Shown: positions 8,636-17,736 of the stretch, in pieces
Layout: each line of letters starts with the position of its first letter
Position numbering within the stretch: the stretch's first letter is position 1
Notes under the pieces: model-generated
Seen by the model: the letters and a program-made list of their open reading frames with translations, nothing else
The model's database searches: none
Told to the model about the DNA's origin: nothing
Program-made: the position numbers and the translations under genes
Assembly (NCBI RefSeq): GCF_029094505.1
Contig: NZ_CP119108.1
Location: 992,001 to 1,056,000 of the forward strand
Origin: Microbacterium horticulturae
GTDB taxonomy: Bacteria > Actinomycetota > Actinomycetes > Actinomycetales > Microbacteriaceae
Direction: 5' to 3'
DNA length: 64,000 bases

Positions 8636-9039
8636 ACGTCCTCTTCGGGCGTGAACGCCAGAGAGATCGAGTTCATGCAGTAGCGATCGCCGGTCGGCGT
8701 GCCGAAACCGTCGGGGAACACGTGGCCCAGGTGCGACCCGCAGGCCGCACACCGCACCTCCGTGCGCTCCATACCCAGCGTGTGGTCCTCGAGAAGCTGG
8801 ACGGCATCGGGGCGCACCGACTCGTAGAAGCTCGGCCACCCGCAGTGCGAGTCGAACTTCGTGCCGCTCTGGAACAGCTCCGCGCCGCACGCGGCACACG
8901 TGTAGAGCCCGGCACGGTGCTCGTCGAGCAGCTCGCCCGTCCACGGGCGCTCGGTCGCCGCTGTGCGCAGTACCGCATACTGCGTGTCATCGAGCTCTTC
9001 GCGCCACTGCTCGTCGGTCTTGTTCACGGTGTACGTCAC
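8632..9039 (-). CDS. msrB: peptide-methionine (R)-S-oxide reductase MsrB
   Basis: Repairs methionine-R-sulfoxide in proteins using thioredoxin. The 135-aa protein has the two zinc-binding C-A-A-C pairs, the conserved H-C-G-W-P-S-F, and the catalytic cysteine in R-Y-C-M-N-S. The GTG at 9039 is preferred over the ATG 21 nt upstream because a perfect AGGAGG lies 5 nt before it. It is translationally coupled to the nitroreductase gene downstream. Confidence 0.95.
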   Translation of the reverse strand: MTYTVNKTDEQWREELDDTQYAVLRTAATERPWTGELLDEHRAGLYTCAACGAELFQSGTKFDSHCGWPSFYESVRPDAVQLLEDHTLGMERTEVRCAACGSHLGHVFPDGFGTPTGDRYCMNSISLAFTPEEDV

Positions 9040-9108
9040 GGAAACCTCCTGCACCACCATTCAACCCGACTTCGCGGCATCCTGTTCCTGAACATCCACA
9101 ATGGAACG

Positions 9109-10146
9109 GTGCCGACCGACTCCGACATCGCCGCCGTTCGCGAGCGCTACGCGCGATTCGCTCGCGATGAGGCCTCGCATCGCTCCCCGTTGTATGCGCA
9201 ATGGGCGGCGTGCGTGGCCGATGACGAGACCGTGGCCGAGATCATCGCCCGTCTCGCGCCGCTCCAGCGTCAGCCCGCGCTCGTGTTCGCCGTGACGAGG
9301 ATGCTGGGTGTCGGGCTCATCCCGGCGGCTGCTTGGGCCTCGTGGCTGAAGGAGAACGCCGCGGCTGTGGTCGCCGAGACGTCCCTGCGCGGCGTCCAGA
9401 CGAACGAGCCGCTCCGATGCGCGGCTCTGCTGCCGGCGCTCGCGCGTATCGACGGGCCGATCGCGCTGGTCGAGGTCGGTGCCAGCGCCGGGCTGTGCCT
9501 GTACCCGGATCGGTATTCGTACCGATACCGCACCGCGGAGGGCACCGTCGCGATCGACCCCGCGGCAGGTGTGAGCACCGTCGTGCTCGAGGCCGAGTGG
9601 CGCGGGCCATGGCAGCCGCTGCGCCCGCCCGAGGTCGTATGGCGCGCCGGTATCGACCTGCAGCCACGGGATGCCGCAGACCCCGCGGATCGCGCGTGGC
9701 TGACCGGGCTGGTGTGGCCCGGCGAGACCGAACGGGCCCGACGCGTGAACGCGGCGCTCGACATCGTCGCGGCTGACCCGCCGCGACTGGTGGCCGGGGA
9801 CGCGGGCGACACGCTCGCGGATGTCGTGGCGGGCGCGCCACGCGAGGCGACGCTGGTGGTGACCACCCCGGGGGTCCTCGCGCACGTGCCCCGCGCGGGA
9901 CGCGAGCGGATCATCGCGGCCGCCCGTCGTGCCGACCACTGGGTGACGATGGATGCCGCGGGCCTGCACTCCGCGACGGACGGGGCGTGGCATCCCGCGC
10001 CCGATCCGCACGCGTGGCCGAACGGCACGTTCGTGCTCGCACTCGACGGCGAGGTGTCGGCCGCTGTCGACCCGCTCGGGGGAATCGTCGCACCGATCGG
10101 AGGCGGGTGGGAGTGGCATCCCGCCCCCTCCGCCGACCGCGGATAG
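9109..10146 (+). CDS. DUF2332 domain-containing protein
   Basis: 345-aa protein of an uncharacterised actinobacterial family. The N-terminal helical part includes S-H-R-S-P-L-Y, followed by L-V-E-V-G-A-S-A-G-L-C-L, a glycine-rich strand-turn reminiscent of SAM-dependent methyltransferases, though the family's activity is not established. The GTG at 9109 is chosen as the first in-frame start after the divergent msrB; the RBS is weak (GGAAC). Confidence 0.8.
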   Translation: MPTDSDIAAVRERYARFARDEASHRSPLYAQWAACVADDETVAEIIARLAPLQRQPALVFAVTRMLGVGLIPAAAWASWLKENAAAVVAETSLRGVQTNEPLRCAALLPALARIDGPIALVEVGASAGLCLYPDRYSYRYRTAEGTVAIDPAAGVSTVVLEAEWRGPWQPLRPPEVVWRAGIDLQPRDAADPADRAWLTGLVWPGETERARRVNAALDIVAADPPRLVAGDAGDTLADVVAGAPREATLVVTTPGVLAHVPRAGRERIIAAARRADHWVTMDAAGLHSATDGAWHPAPDPHAWPNGTFVLALDGEVSAAVDPLGGIVAPIGGGWEWHPAPSADRG

Positions 10147-10155
10147 CGTGGACCC

Positions 10156-10419
10156 GTGCCACTGGATGATCGCGACCGCGCCCTGCTCGACTTCGAGGGG
10201 GGATGGCACCGACACGGCGGCGAGAAGGAAGAGGCGATCCGCTCGCAGCTCGGCCTGACTCCCGCTCGTTACTACCAGCTGCTGGGGCGACTGATCGACA
10301 CCGAGGATGCGCTCGCGCACGACCCGATGCTCGTCAAGCGGTTGCAGCGCGTGCGCGACGAGCGTTCGCGGGCCCGTCGCGCGCGAGTGGTGGGCGAGGC
10401 GAAGCTGGGCGCACGCTGA
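10156..10419 (+). CDS. DUF3263 domain-containing protein
   Basis: 87-aa basic helical protein of the actinobacterial DUF3263 family: A-L-L-D-F-E near the start, then G-L-T-P-A-R-Y-Y-Q-L-L-G-R-L, which resembles a helix-turn-helix recognition unit. A DNA-binding role is inferred, not known. TAGCGT at 10144-10149 lies 6 nt before the GTG, implying a leaderless message although DUF2332 ends only 9 nt upstream. A LytR_C protein follows directly, an arrangement often seen in actinobacteria. Confidence 0.85.
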   Translation: MPLDDRDRALLDFEGGWHRHGGEKEEAIRSQLGLTPARYYQLLGRLIDTEDALAHDPMLVKRLQRVRDERSRARRARVVGEAKLGAR

Positions 10420-10454
10420 CGGGCCGCCCGAGGGCTGACGGGTACGATCGGGGA

Positions 10455-11024
10455 GTGCCGAAGTCCACGTATCCGCGCGACCGTTTCGACGACGTGTCCG
10501 CTGATGCCGACCGGGTCGGCGTGCACCGCGCCGAGAACCCGCGACTGCGGCCGGGGCTGGTGATCCTGTGGTCTGCCGTGGCCGCCGCGGTGGTCATCAT
10601 CGTGGGGATCGTCGGCACGCTCGCCGTGACGGGACGGTTCGGCGCCCCCGAGGCGGGGCCCACCACAGCAGCCCCCACTCCGGGCGTCACGCCCATCATC
10701 GACACCTCGTTCAACGTGCTGATCCTGAACGCGACGGGCCAGTCCGGCCAGGCGACGCGGGCGAAGGATGCCGTCGTGAAGGCGGGCTGGCACTCCGATG
10801 CGGTCTCGCCCGGTGAGGCGGGATCGACCTACCCCACGACCACCGTCTATTACGCCGACGCCGCGGATCAGGCCGCAGCCGCGGGCCTCGCCCAGATCGT
10901 CGGGGCGACGTCGATAGTGCTCGACGACCAGTACCAGACGGCGACCGATGCCAAGGGCAAGCAGCTCACGGTCGTGCTGGGCACCGACCTGGTCGACTCC
11001 TCATCGCCGTCGCCCTCCTCCTGA
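10455..11024 (+). CDS. LytR C-terminal domain protein, single-pass membrane
   Basis: 189-aa protein with a cytoplasmic N-terminus (1-33), a membrane helix at about 34-58, a short Thr/Pro linker and an extracytoplasmic LytR_C domain (F-N-V-L-I-L-N-A-T-G-Q-S-G-Q-A near residue 92). This domain is found at the end of LCP cell-wall ligases and alone in proteins like this one; a cell-envelope role is likely. TACGAT at 10443-10448 lies 6 nt before GTG 10455 (leaderless). groEL follows with its own regulated promoter. Confidence 0.86.
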   Translation: MPKSTYPRDRFDDVSADADRVGVHRAENPRLRPGLVILWSAVAAAVVIIVGIVGTLAVTGRFGAPEAGPTTAAPTPGVTPIIDTSFNVLILNATGQSGQATRAKDAVVKAGWHSDAVSPGEAGSTYPTTTVYYADAADQAAAAGLAQIVGATSIVLDDQYQTATDAKGKQLTVVLGTDLVDSSSPSPSS

Positions 11025-11037
11025 CCGTTCCGGTCGT

Positions 11038-11064
11038 CTTGCACTCGGTAGGGGCGAGTGCCAG
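11038..11064 (+). promoter_or_regulatory. CIRCE operator 1 (HrcA site)
   Basis: CTTGCACTC, nine bases, GAGTGCCAG: inverted 9-mers with one mismatch and the exact 9-nt spacer of CIRCE, 100 nt upstream of groEL. Confidence 0.75.
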
Positions 11065-11071
11065 AATGGGA

Positions 11072-11098
11072 TTAGCACTCGTGTTGAGCGAGTGCTAA
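11072..11098 (+). promoter_or_regulatory. CIRCE operator 2 (HrcA site), consensus
   Basis: TTAGCACTC-N9-GAGTGCTAA, a perfect CIRCE element 39 nt before the groEL start. It predicts heat-shock derepression through HrcA. Only 7 nt separate it from operator 1. Confidence 0.97.
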
Positions 11099-11101
11099 TA
11101 G

Positions 11102-12760
<1,659 letters not shown>

Positions 12761-12775
12761 TCCAGCAACAACGCA

Positions 12776-12807
12776 CGAAGCGCCCCTCCTCCGGGAGGGG
12801 CGCTTCG
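12776..12807 (+). terminator. groEL terminator
   Basis: A 14-bp perfect stem CGAAGCGCCCCTCC/GGAGGGGCGCTTCG with loop TCCG, 15 nt after the groEL stop. There is no long U run, but the stem is very stable. Confidence 0.9.
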
Positions 12808-12898
12808 CCGTTTACGGCACCTGTCAGTACGGTGCGAAAGTCCACGGGACGCCGCGGCCTCGGCCTGGCGCGCGTCGTAGCTGACGAATCGGGTCCGC

Positions 12899-13186
12899 TC
12901 ACCGGAACAGGCTGGTCGTGTACTGCTCGGCCTCGGCGTACTGGTGACCCGCGGCGGTCAGGGCGTGGTTGATGGCCGACAGTGCGTCTTCGACCTGCAG
13001 CTGCGTCGCACGCCACTGATCGACCACGCCGCCGAACGCGGCTGAGGCGGCCCCGGTCCAGCTGGCCTGCAGCTGGGTCAGCTGGGCGAGCATCGCCTGC
13101 GTTTCGCCCTGCAGCCGGTCGACCGTGCCACGGACGGCGGTGGTGGCGGCGAAGACGGCGTCGCTGTCGACGGAATAGACGGCCAT
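12899..13186 (-). CDS. WXG100 family (ESAT-6-like) protein
   Basis: 95-aa helical hairpin protein with the W-x-G turn at W43-T-G45, and the C-terminal Y-A-E-A-E segment resembling the Y-x3-D/E export signal of type VII secretion substrates. Starts at ATG 13186 behind AAGGGA. No second WXG100 gene or EccC ATPase is nearby, so its secretion system must lie elsewhere; it may work as a homodimer. Confidence 0.88.
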   Translation of the reverse strand: MAVYSVDSDAVFAATTAVRGTVDRLQGETQAMLAQLTQLQASWTGAASAAFGGVVDQWRATQLQVEDALSAINHALTAAGHQYAEAEQYTTSLFR

Positions 13187-13304
13187 GGGATGCTTCCCTT
13201 CATCGAGTGGATGCCTCCACGCTAGGGTCAGCACTTCGCTCGCTGAGGGTGGTTCCGACGATCTGTGGACAACTCATCGGCCGCGCCCGGCGGGGGAGGA
13301 ACCG

Positions 13305-14996
13305 CTAGTCGGATACCGGGACGGCGAGCGGGAAGGAGACGCGGAATGTGGCGCCGCCGCCCCGCGTCTCCTCGACGGCCACCGCCCCGTTCAGCGCGTC
13401 GACGATCGACGCGACGATCGACAGGCCGAGGCCCGACCCGCCCGTTTCGCGTGTGCGCGAGGTGTCAGCACGCCAGAATCGCTGGAAGATCTGGTCGCGG
13501 ATCTGCGGCGGGATCCCGTCGCCGTGGTCGGCCACGGCGATCCAGCCGGTGCCGGCCGCGGCATCCACCCCCACGATGAGGTCGATGGGCGAGGCGTCGG
13601 GCGTGTAGCGGCGGGCATTGGTGAGCAGGTTCGTGACGACCTGGCGGATGCGGTTCTCTTCGCCCATCACGACGGGGACGACCGGGGCCGGTGCGGCGGG
13701 CTCTTCGGGCGTCACGCGGATCGGCACCGTGGGCGGCAGGTCGTCGTCGAGCTCGGGCTCGGTGGGGCGCGGACGGCGCCGCAGCAGCGAGAGCGCCGAG
13801 GTCGGCCGGAGCCGATGCCGCGCCGTCGTGGTGGGCGGTTCGGGCGCCGGGTCGTCGGATGTGGATGCCGCGGCCGTCGCAGCCACGGTCGTGTCGGTGA
13901 CCGTCACCGGGCGCTGCGGCGCGGTCGCCCCCAGGTCGAGAGCCGCGTCACGGGCGATCGGGCGCAGATCGACCGGGGTGATCGGCACCTCCTCGCGGCG
14001 CTCGTCGAGCCGGGTGAGCGCCAGCAGGTCCTCGACGAGCGCGCCCATGCGCGTGGCTTCCTTCTCGATGCGCTCCATGGCCTGGGTGACGTCCTCGTCG
14101 CTGCGGATCGCGCCCATCCGGTACAGCTCGGCGTAGCCGCGGACCGTCACCAGCGGCGTGCGCAGCTCGTGGCTCGCGTCGCCGATGAAGCGACGCATCT
14201 GCCGCACGGCGCCGTCGCTGCGCTTCATGGCGGCGTCGAGCTGGCCGAGCATCGCATTGATCGCGCGTTTCAGACGCCCGACCTCGGTGTTCTCCGGCTC
14301 GATGTTCGACATGCGCTGGCTGAAGTCGCCGGCCGCGATCGACATGGCGGTGGCCTCGACCTGGCCGAGACTGCGGAACGCCAGTGTGACGAGCCATCGG
14401 GTGACCAGCGCGCCGGCGATGATCGTGATCAGCGCGAAGACGCTGTAGATGCCCACGTACGTGCCGATGATGCGGTTCACCGATGAGGTGGGCAGTGCGA
14501 CCAGCTGGGTGAACAGCTCGGGGCGCGTGTCGATGAGGAACGAGGCGGCAGCGGCGCGGAAGGAGGCGCCGGTCGTGCCGTCGATCGTGAACGGGCTCAG
14601 CCCACGGATGCTGACCTGCTGCAGCGTGAGCTCGTCCGGCAGGACCGGTGTGTTCGCCACATGCGGCCCCGCCGAGGCGACGAGCTTTCCGTCGGCGTCG
14701 TACACCGCGATGAAGTATCCGGAGTAGTCGACCGGTGCCGACGCGTTCGGCGTGAACGTCACCCCGTCGTCGGTCGCCGCGATGTCGAAGACGCTCTTGG
14801 CGAGATCGGCGCCGGCCAGCTGCTGCACCTGCGCGTCGAGATTGCCGTCGAGCGCGTTGCGCAGGAACACCAGCGTGCCCAGTCCCGCGACGAAGAGCCC
14901 GATCGCCAGCACCGCCACGGTCACGCCCGTGACCTTGGCGCGCAGGCTGAGGCTGCGCCAGCCCCGTGTGATGGCGTCGGGCTTGCCGGTGGTCAG
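13305..14996 (-). CDS. sensor histidine kinase (two-component system)
   Basis: About 563-aa membrane kinase: TM1 at about 20-45, an extracytoplasmic sensor of about 135 residues, TM2 at about 185-207, HAMP, DHp with H-box S-H-E-L-R-T-P (phospho-acceptor His276), then the ATPase domain with N-box N-L-L-T-N-A-R-R-Y, G1 D-H-G-D-G-I and G2 G-S-G-L-G-L. A Pro/Thr/Arg-rich stretch of about 75 residues interrupts the ATPase domain before the N-box. No ATG, GTG or TTG is in frame near the expected start; CTG at 14996, with a G-rich SD-like run upstream, is the best start and is uncertain. It pairs with the response regulator 25 nt upstream. Confidence 0.88.
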   Translation of the reverse strand: MTTGKPDAITRGWRSLSLRAKVTGVTVAVLAIGLFVAGLGTLVFLRNALDGNLDAQVQQLAGADLAKSVFDIAATDDGVTFTPNASAPVDYSGYFIAVYDADGKLVASAGPHVANTPVLPDELTLQQVSIRGLSPFTIDGTTGASFRAAAASFLIDTRPELFTQLVALPTSSVNRIIGTYVGIYSVFALITIIAGALVTRWLVTLAFRSLGQVEATAMSIAAGDFSQRMSNIEPENTEVGRLKRAINAMLGQLDAAMKRSDGAVRQMRRFIGDASHELRTPLVTVRGYAELYRMGAIRSDEDVTQAMERIEKEATRMGALVEDLLALTRLDERREEVPITPVDLRPIARDAALDLGATAPQRPVTVTDTTVAATAAASTSDDPAPEPPTTTARHRLRPTSALSLLRRRPRPTEPELDDDLPPTVPIRVTPEEPAAPAPVVPVVMGEENRIRQVVTNLLTNARRYTPDASPIDLIVGVDAAAGTGWIAVADHGDGIPPQIRDQIFQRFWRADTSRTRETGGSGLGLSIVASIVDALNGAVAVEETRGGGATFRVSFPLAVPVSD

Positions 14997-15021
14997 TGCG
15001 CACCCCCCGCGTCGGCGCCGG

Positions 15022-15714
15022 TCACGACGATTTGCCGGCCTTGAGCATGTATCCGAAGCCACGCTTGGTCTGGATGAGCGGTTCGCTCGAGTGCGGATCG
15101 ATCTTGCGCCGCAGATAGGAGATGTAGCTCTCGACGATGCCCGCGTCGCCGTTGAAGTCGTACTCCCAGACATGATCGAGGATCTGCGCCTTGCTGAGCA
15201 CCCGGTTCGGGTTGAGCATGAGGTAGCGCAGCAGCTTGAACTCCGTCGGGCTGAGGTCGATCTGCGCGTCGCCGACGAAGACGTCGTGCGTGTCCTGATC
15301 CATCGTCAGCTCGCCGGCGCGGATCACCGACTCCTCGTCGGTCTGCATCGTGCGGCGCAGGATCGCCTGGATGCGCGCAACGATCTCGTCGAGGCTGAAC
15401 GGCTTGGTGACGTAGTCGTCGCCGCCGGCGTTCAGGCCCTCGATCTTGTCTTCAGTCTCGTCCTTGGCGGTGAGGAACAGGATGGGGGCCGTGTACCCGG
15501 CGCCGCGCAACCGTTTGGTGACGCTGAACCCGTTCATATCGGGCAGCATCACATCGAGGATGATGAGGTCGGGTTCCTCTTCGAGGACGGCAGAGATGGT
15601 CTGCGCACCGTTGGCGACGGCACGCACCTGGAAGCCCGCGAATCGCAGGCTCGTGATCAGCAGATCGCGGATGTTGGGTTCGTCATCGACGACAAGGATG
15701 CGCGGTGCGGTCAT
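15022..15714 (-). CDS. OmpR/PhoB-family response regulator
   Basis: 230-aa regulator: receiver domain with acidic pair D10-D11, phospho-acceptor Asp54 in I-L-D-V-M-L-P-D, the conserved Lys in V-T-K-P-F, and a C-terminal winged helix (L-S-P-T-E-F-K-L-L-R-Y-L). The sequence resembles TrcR-type actinobacterial regulators. Starts at ATG 15714. It is the likely partner of the histidine kinase immediately downstream; the HTH regulator gene ends 7 nt upstream, so the three may be cotranscribed. Confidence 0.93.
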   Translation of the reverse strand: MTAPRILVVDDEPNIRDLLITSLRFAGFQVRAVANGAQTISAVLEEEPDLIILDVMLPDMNGFSVTKRLRGAGYTAPILFLTAKDETEDKIEGLNAGGDDYVTKPFSLDEIVARIQAILRRTMQTDEESVIRAGELTMDQDTHDVFVGDAQIDLSPTEFKLLRYLMLNPNRVLSKAQILDHVWEYDFNGDAGIVESYISYLRRKIDPHSSEPLIQTKRGFGYMLKAGKSS

Positions 15715-15721
15715 GTGCCCA

Positions 15722-16423
15722 TTATGGCGACGGAGTCTCTGTCTGTGTGGGAGGTTCGCCCAGAGCGCGTGAGGTCGCTTCCCGGATCTCGACGCAGCAG
15801 GCGCCGTCACGCGGCATGGGATACGCCGTACGGGTGTCGCCGGCTCCCTCGAGCAGACCCTCGACGAGGGCGAGATTCACGGCGCAGACGAGCTCGGAAT
15901 GCCGCCTGGCCAGGGCGTGGAACGGGCAGTTGCGCATGACCACCGTGCCCTGCGCGTCGCTCTCGGGCGCGTAGCCGCAGGCGTCGAGGGCGGCATCGAT
16001 CCCGCCCGCGCCGCTGGCGATCTCGTGCCCGCGGGATCGAGCCGCCGCGGCGGCCGCCACGCTGACCCCGTCGCGGTCGGCACGCTCCGCTCCGGCCGCG
16101 AGGATGTCGGCGGCAAGTTCGTAGTGGCGCTCGGGCACCGAGCCGATCAACTCGCCGCTGACGGTGCGATACAGCTTCGCCGGGCGGCCGGCACCGGGGC
16201 CGCTCCGTCCCGACAGGCGCCGGTACTCGACCGTCAGCAGGCCCGCGTCGACGAGCCGGTCCAGGTGGAAGGCCGCCGTCGATCGGGGCACGCCTGCGGC
16301 GGTGGCCGCGGCATCCCGACCCACCGCATCCTGCGCACGTGCGACGATGTCGTACACGGCGCGCCGCACGGGATCGGCCAGCGCCGCGAGGGCCGCAGCC
16401 CGGTTGGCGGCAAGAGCGCTCAT
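15722..16423 (-). CDS. winged-helix regulator with C-terminal cysteine cluster (SufR-like)
   Basis: 233-aa regulator. Residues 10-80 form an ArsR/MarR-like winged helix (L-A-D-P-V-R-R-A-V-Y-D; R-S-T-A-A-F-H-L-D-R-L). The C-terminal part has C149, C166, C180 (spacing x16, x13) and a C209-C210 pair, with C-P-F-H and L-V-C reminiscent of SufR-type iron-sulfur sensors. A cluster-binding sensor role is inferred. The gene is divergent from a ferredoxin reductase gene, whose promoter lies in the shared 89-bp gap and is an obvious target. Confidence 0.8.
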   Translation of the reverse strand: MSALAANRAAALAALADPVRRAVYDIVARAQDAVGRDAAATAAGVPRSTAAFHLDRLVDAGLLTVEYRRLSGRSGPGAGRPAKLYRTVSGELIGSVPERHYELAADILAAGAERADRDGVSVAAAAAARSRGHEIASGAGGIDAALDACGYAPESDAQGTVVMRNCPFHALARRHSELVCAVNLALVEGLLEGAGDTRTAYPMPRDGACCVEIREATSRALGEPPTQTETPSP

Positions 16424-16452
16424 CCCGTCAGAATACTCTAAAAAGCTGGATC

Positions 16453-16481
16453 TTGACAAAAGAATTTCCCGGTCATACCGT
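16453..16481 (+). promoter_or_regulatory. sigma-A-type promoter of the ferredoxin reductase operon
   Basis: A perfect -35 TTGACA (16453-16458), 17-bp spacer and TACCGT -10 (16476-16481), followed by SD-like GGAGGA and GAGGAG before ATG 16513. Confidence 0.75.
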
Positions 16482-16512
16482 CAGAGCAGACGGAGGACGA
16501 GAGGAGCCCATC

Positions 16513-17736
16513 ATGGCAGGCATGGTCATCATCGGCGGAGGGCTGGCCGCAGGCACCGCCGCCGAGACGCTGCGCAGCGAGGGATACGAGGGCGACATCA
16601 CTGTGATCGCCGACGAGGCCCACACCCCGTACCAGCGTCCGCCGCTGTCGAAGGGCTTCCTCAAGGGAGATGAGGGGCTGGATGCCGTCATCCTCCACTC
16701 CGACGACTGGTACCGCGAACAGAGCATCGACGTCCGCACCGCGACGAGCGCCACCGCGATCCACCCCGACGCGCACACCGTCGACCTCTCCGACGGCACG
16801 TCCCTCGGCTACGACAAGCTGCTGCTGGCGACGGGATCGTCGCCGCGCGTCCTGCCGATCGCCGGGCACGATCTGCCGGGCGTGCACATGCTGCGCCGTC
16901 TCGACGATTCCGAAGCGCTGAAGGCGCAGCTGTCGGGCGGCGGCAAGAAGCTCGTGCTGATCGGCTCGGGCTGGATCGGCATGGAGGTGGCCGCCACGGC
17001 GCGCCAGCTCGGCAACGACGTCGTCATCCTCGAGCGCGACCCCATTCCGCTCGCCGTGGCGCTCGGCGACGACATGGGAACAGTGTTCCGGAAGCTGCAC
17101 GAGGAGAACGGCGTCGACCTGCGCACCTCGGTGAACGTCGAGCGCATCGAGGGCACCGACCGTGCGACCGGGGTGGTCGTCGATGGTGAGACGGTCCCGG
17201 CCGATCTGGTGCTCATCGGCGTCGGCGCGATCCCTCGCACGGAGCTGGCCGAAGACGCCGGCATCGACGTCGACCACGGCATCCTCACCGACGCTTCGCT
17301 GCGCACCAGCGCACCCGATGTGCTCGCCGCCGGCGACGTCGCGAACGCGATGCACCCGGTGCTCGGCCAGCGGTTGCGCAGTGAGCACTGGGCCAACGCG
17401 CTGAACGCGGGTCCCGTCGCGGCGAAGGTCATGCTGGGGCAGCAGGCCGAGCACGACATGATCCCGTACTTCTACACCGACCAGTTCGACCTCGGTATGG
17501 AGCTCAGCGGCTTCCCGCCGCTGATGAAGGATGCCGAGCTCGTGATCCGCGGCGACCTCGAGAAGCGGGAGTTCATCGCCTTCTGGATGCAGGGGGCACG
17601 GGTCGTGGGCGGCATGAACGTCAACGTCTGGGATGTGAACGAGACCGTGCAGAAGCTGGTGCGCTCGGGTGCCGGCGTCGACCCGCGTGCGCTCGCCGAC
17701 ACCACCGTCGACCTCGACGGCCTGGCCACCGCGTGA
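16513..17736 (+). CDS. NAD(P)/FAD-dependent ferredoxin or rubredoxin reductase
   Basis: 407-aa flavoprotein that would pass electrons from NAD(P)H to a small iron-sulfur protein. It carries an FAD-binding G-G-G-L-A-A-G-T at about residue 7, R-P-P-L-S-K near 43, the NAD(P) site G-S-G-W-I-G-M-E near 155, the second FAD segment L-A-A-G-D-V-A near 275, and a C-terminal reductase domain with F-W-M-Q-G-A-R-V-V-G-G. The partner ferredoxin or P450 is not adjacent. Starts at ATG 16513. The stop overlaps the FolP2-like start by 4 nt (GTGA). Confidence 0.9.
   Translation: MAGMVIIGGGLAAGTAAETLRSEGYEGDITVIADEAHTPYQRPPLSKGFLKGDEGLDAVILHSDDWYREQSIDVRTATSATAIHPDAHTVDLSDGTSLGYDKLLLATGSSPRVLPIAGHDLPGVHMLRRLDDSEALKAQLSGGGKKLVLIGSGWIGMEVAATARQLGNDVVILERDPIPLAVALGDDMGTVFRKLHEENGVDLRTSVNVERIEGTDRATGVVVDGETVPADLVLIGVGAIPRTELAEDAGIDVDHGILTDASLRTSAPDVLAAGDVANAMHPVLGQRLRSEHWANALNAGPVAAKVMLGQQAEHDMIPYFYTDQFDLGMELSGFPPLMKDAELVIRGDLEKREFIAFWMQGARVVGGMNVNVWDVNETVQKLVRSGAGVDPRALADTTVDLDGLATA

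Noticed and set aside
8398..9108. Long N-terminal extension of the DUF2332 frame
   Set aside because: It would run through msrB and the nitroreductase on the other strand; the family starts near the GTG at 9109.
13185..14486. Plus-strand open frame opposite the histidine kinase
   Set aside because: No recognisable domain; the opposite strand carries H, N and G boxes.
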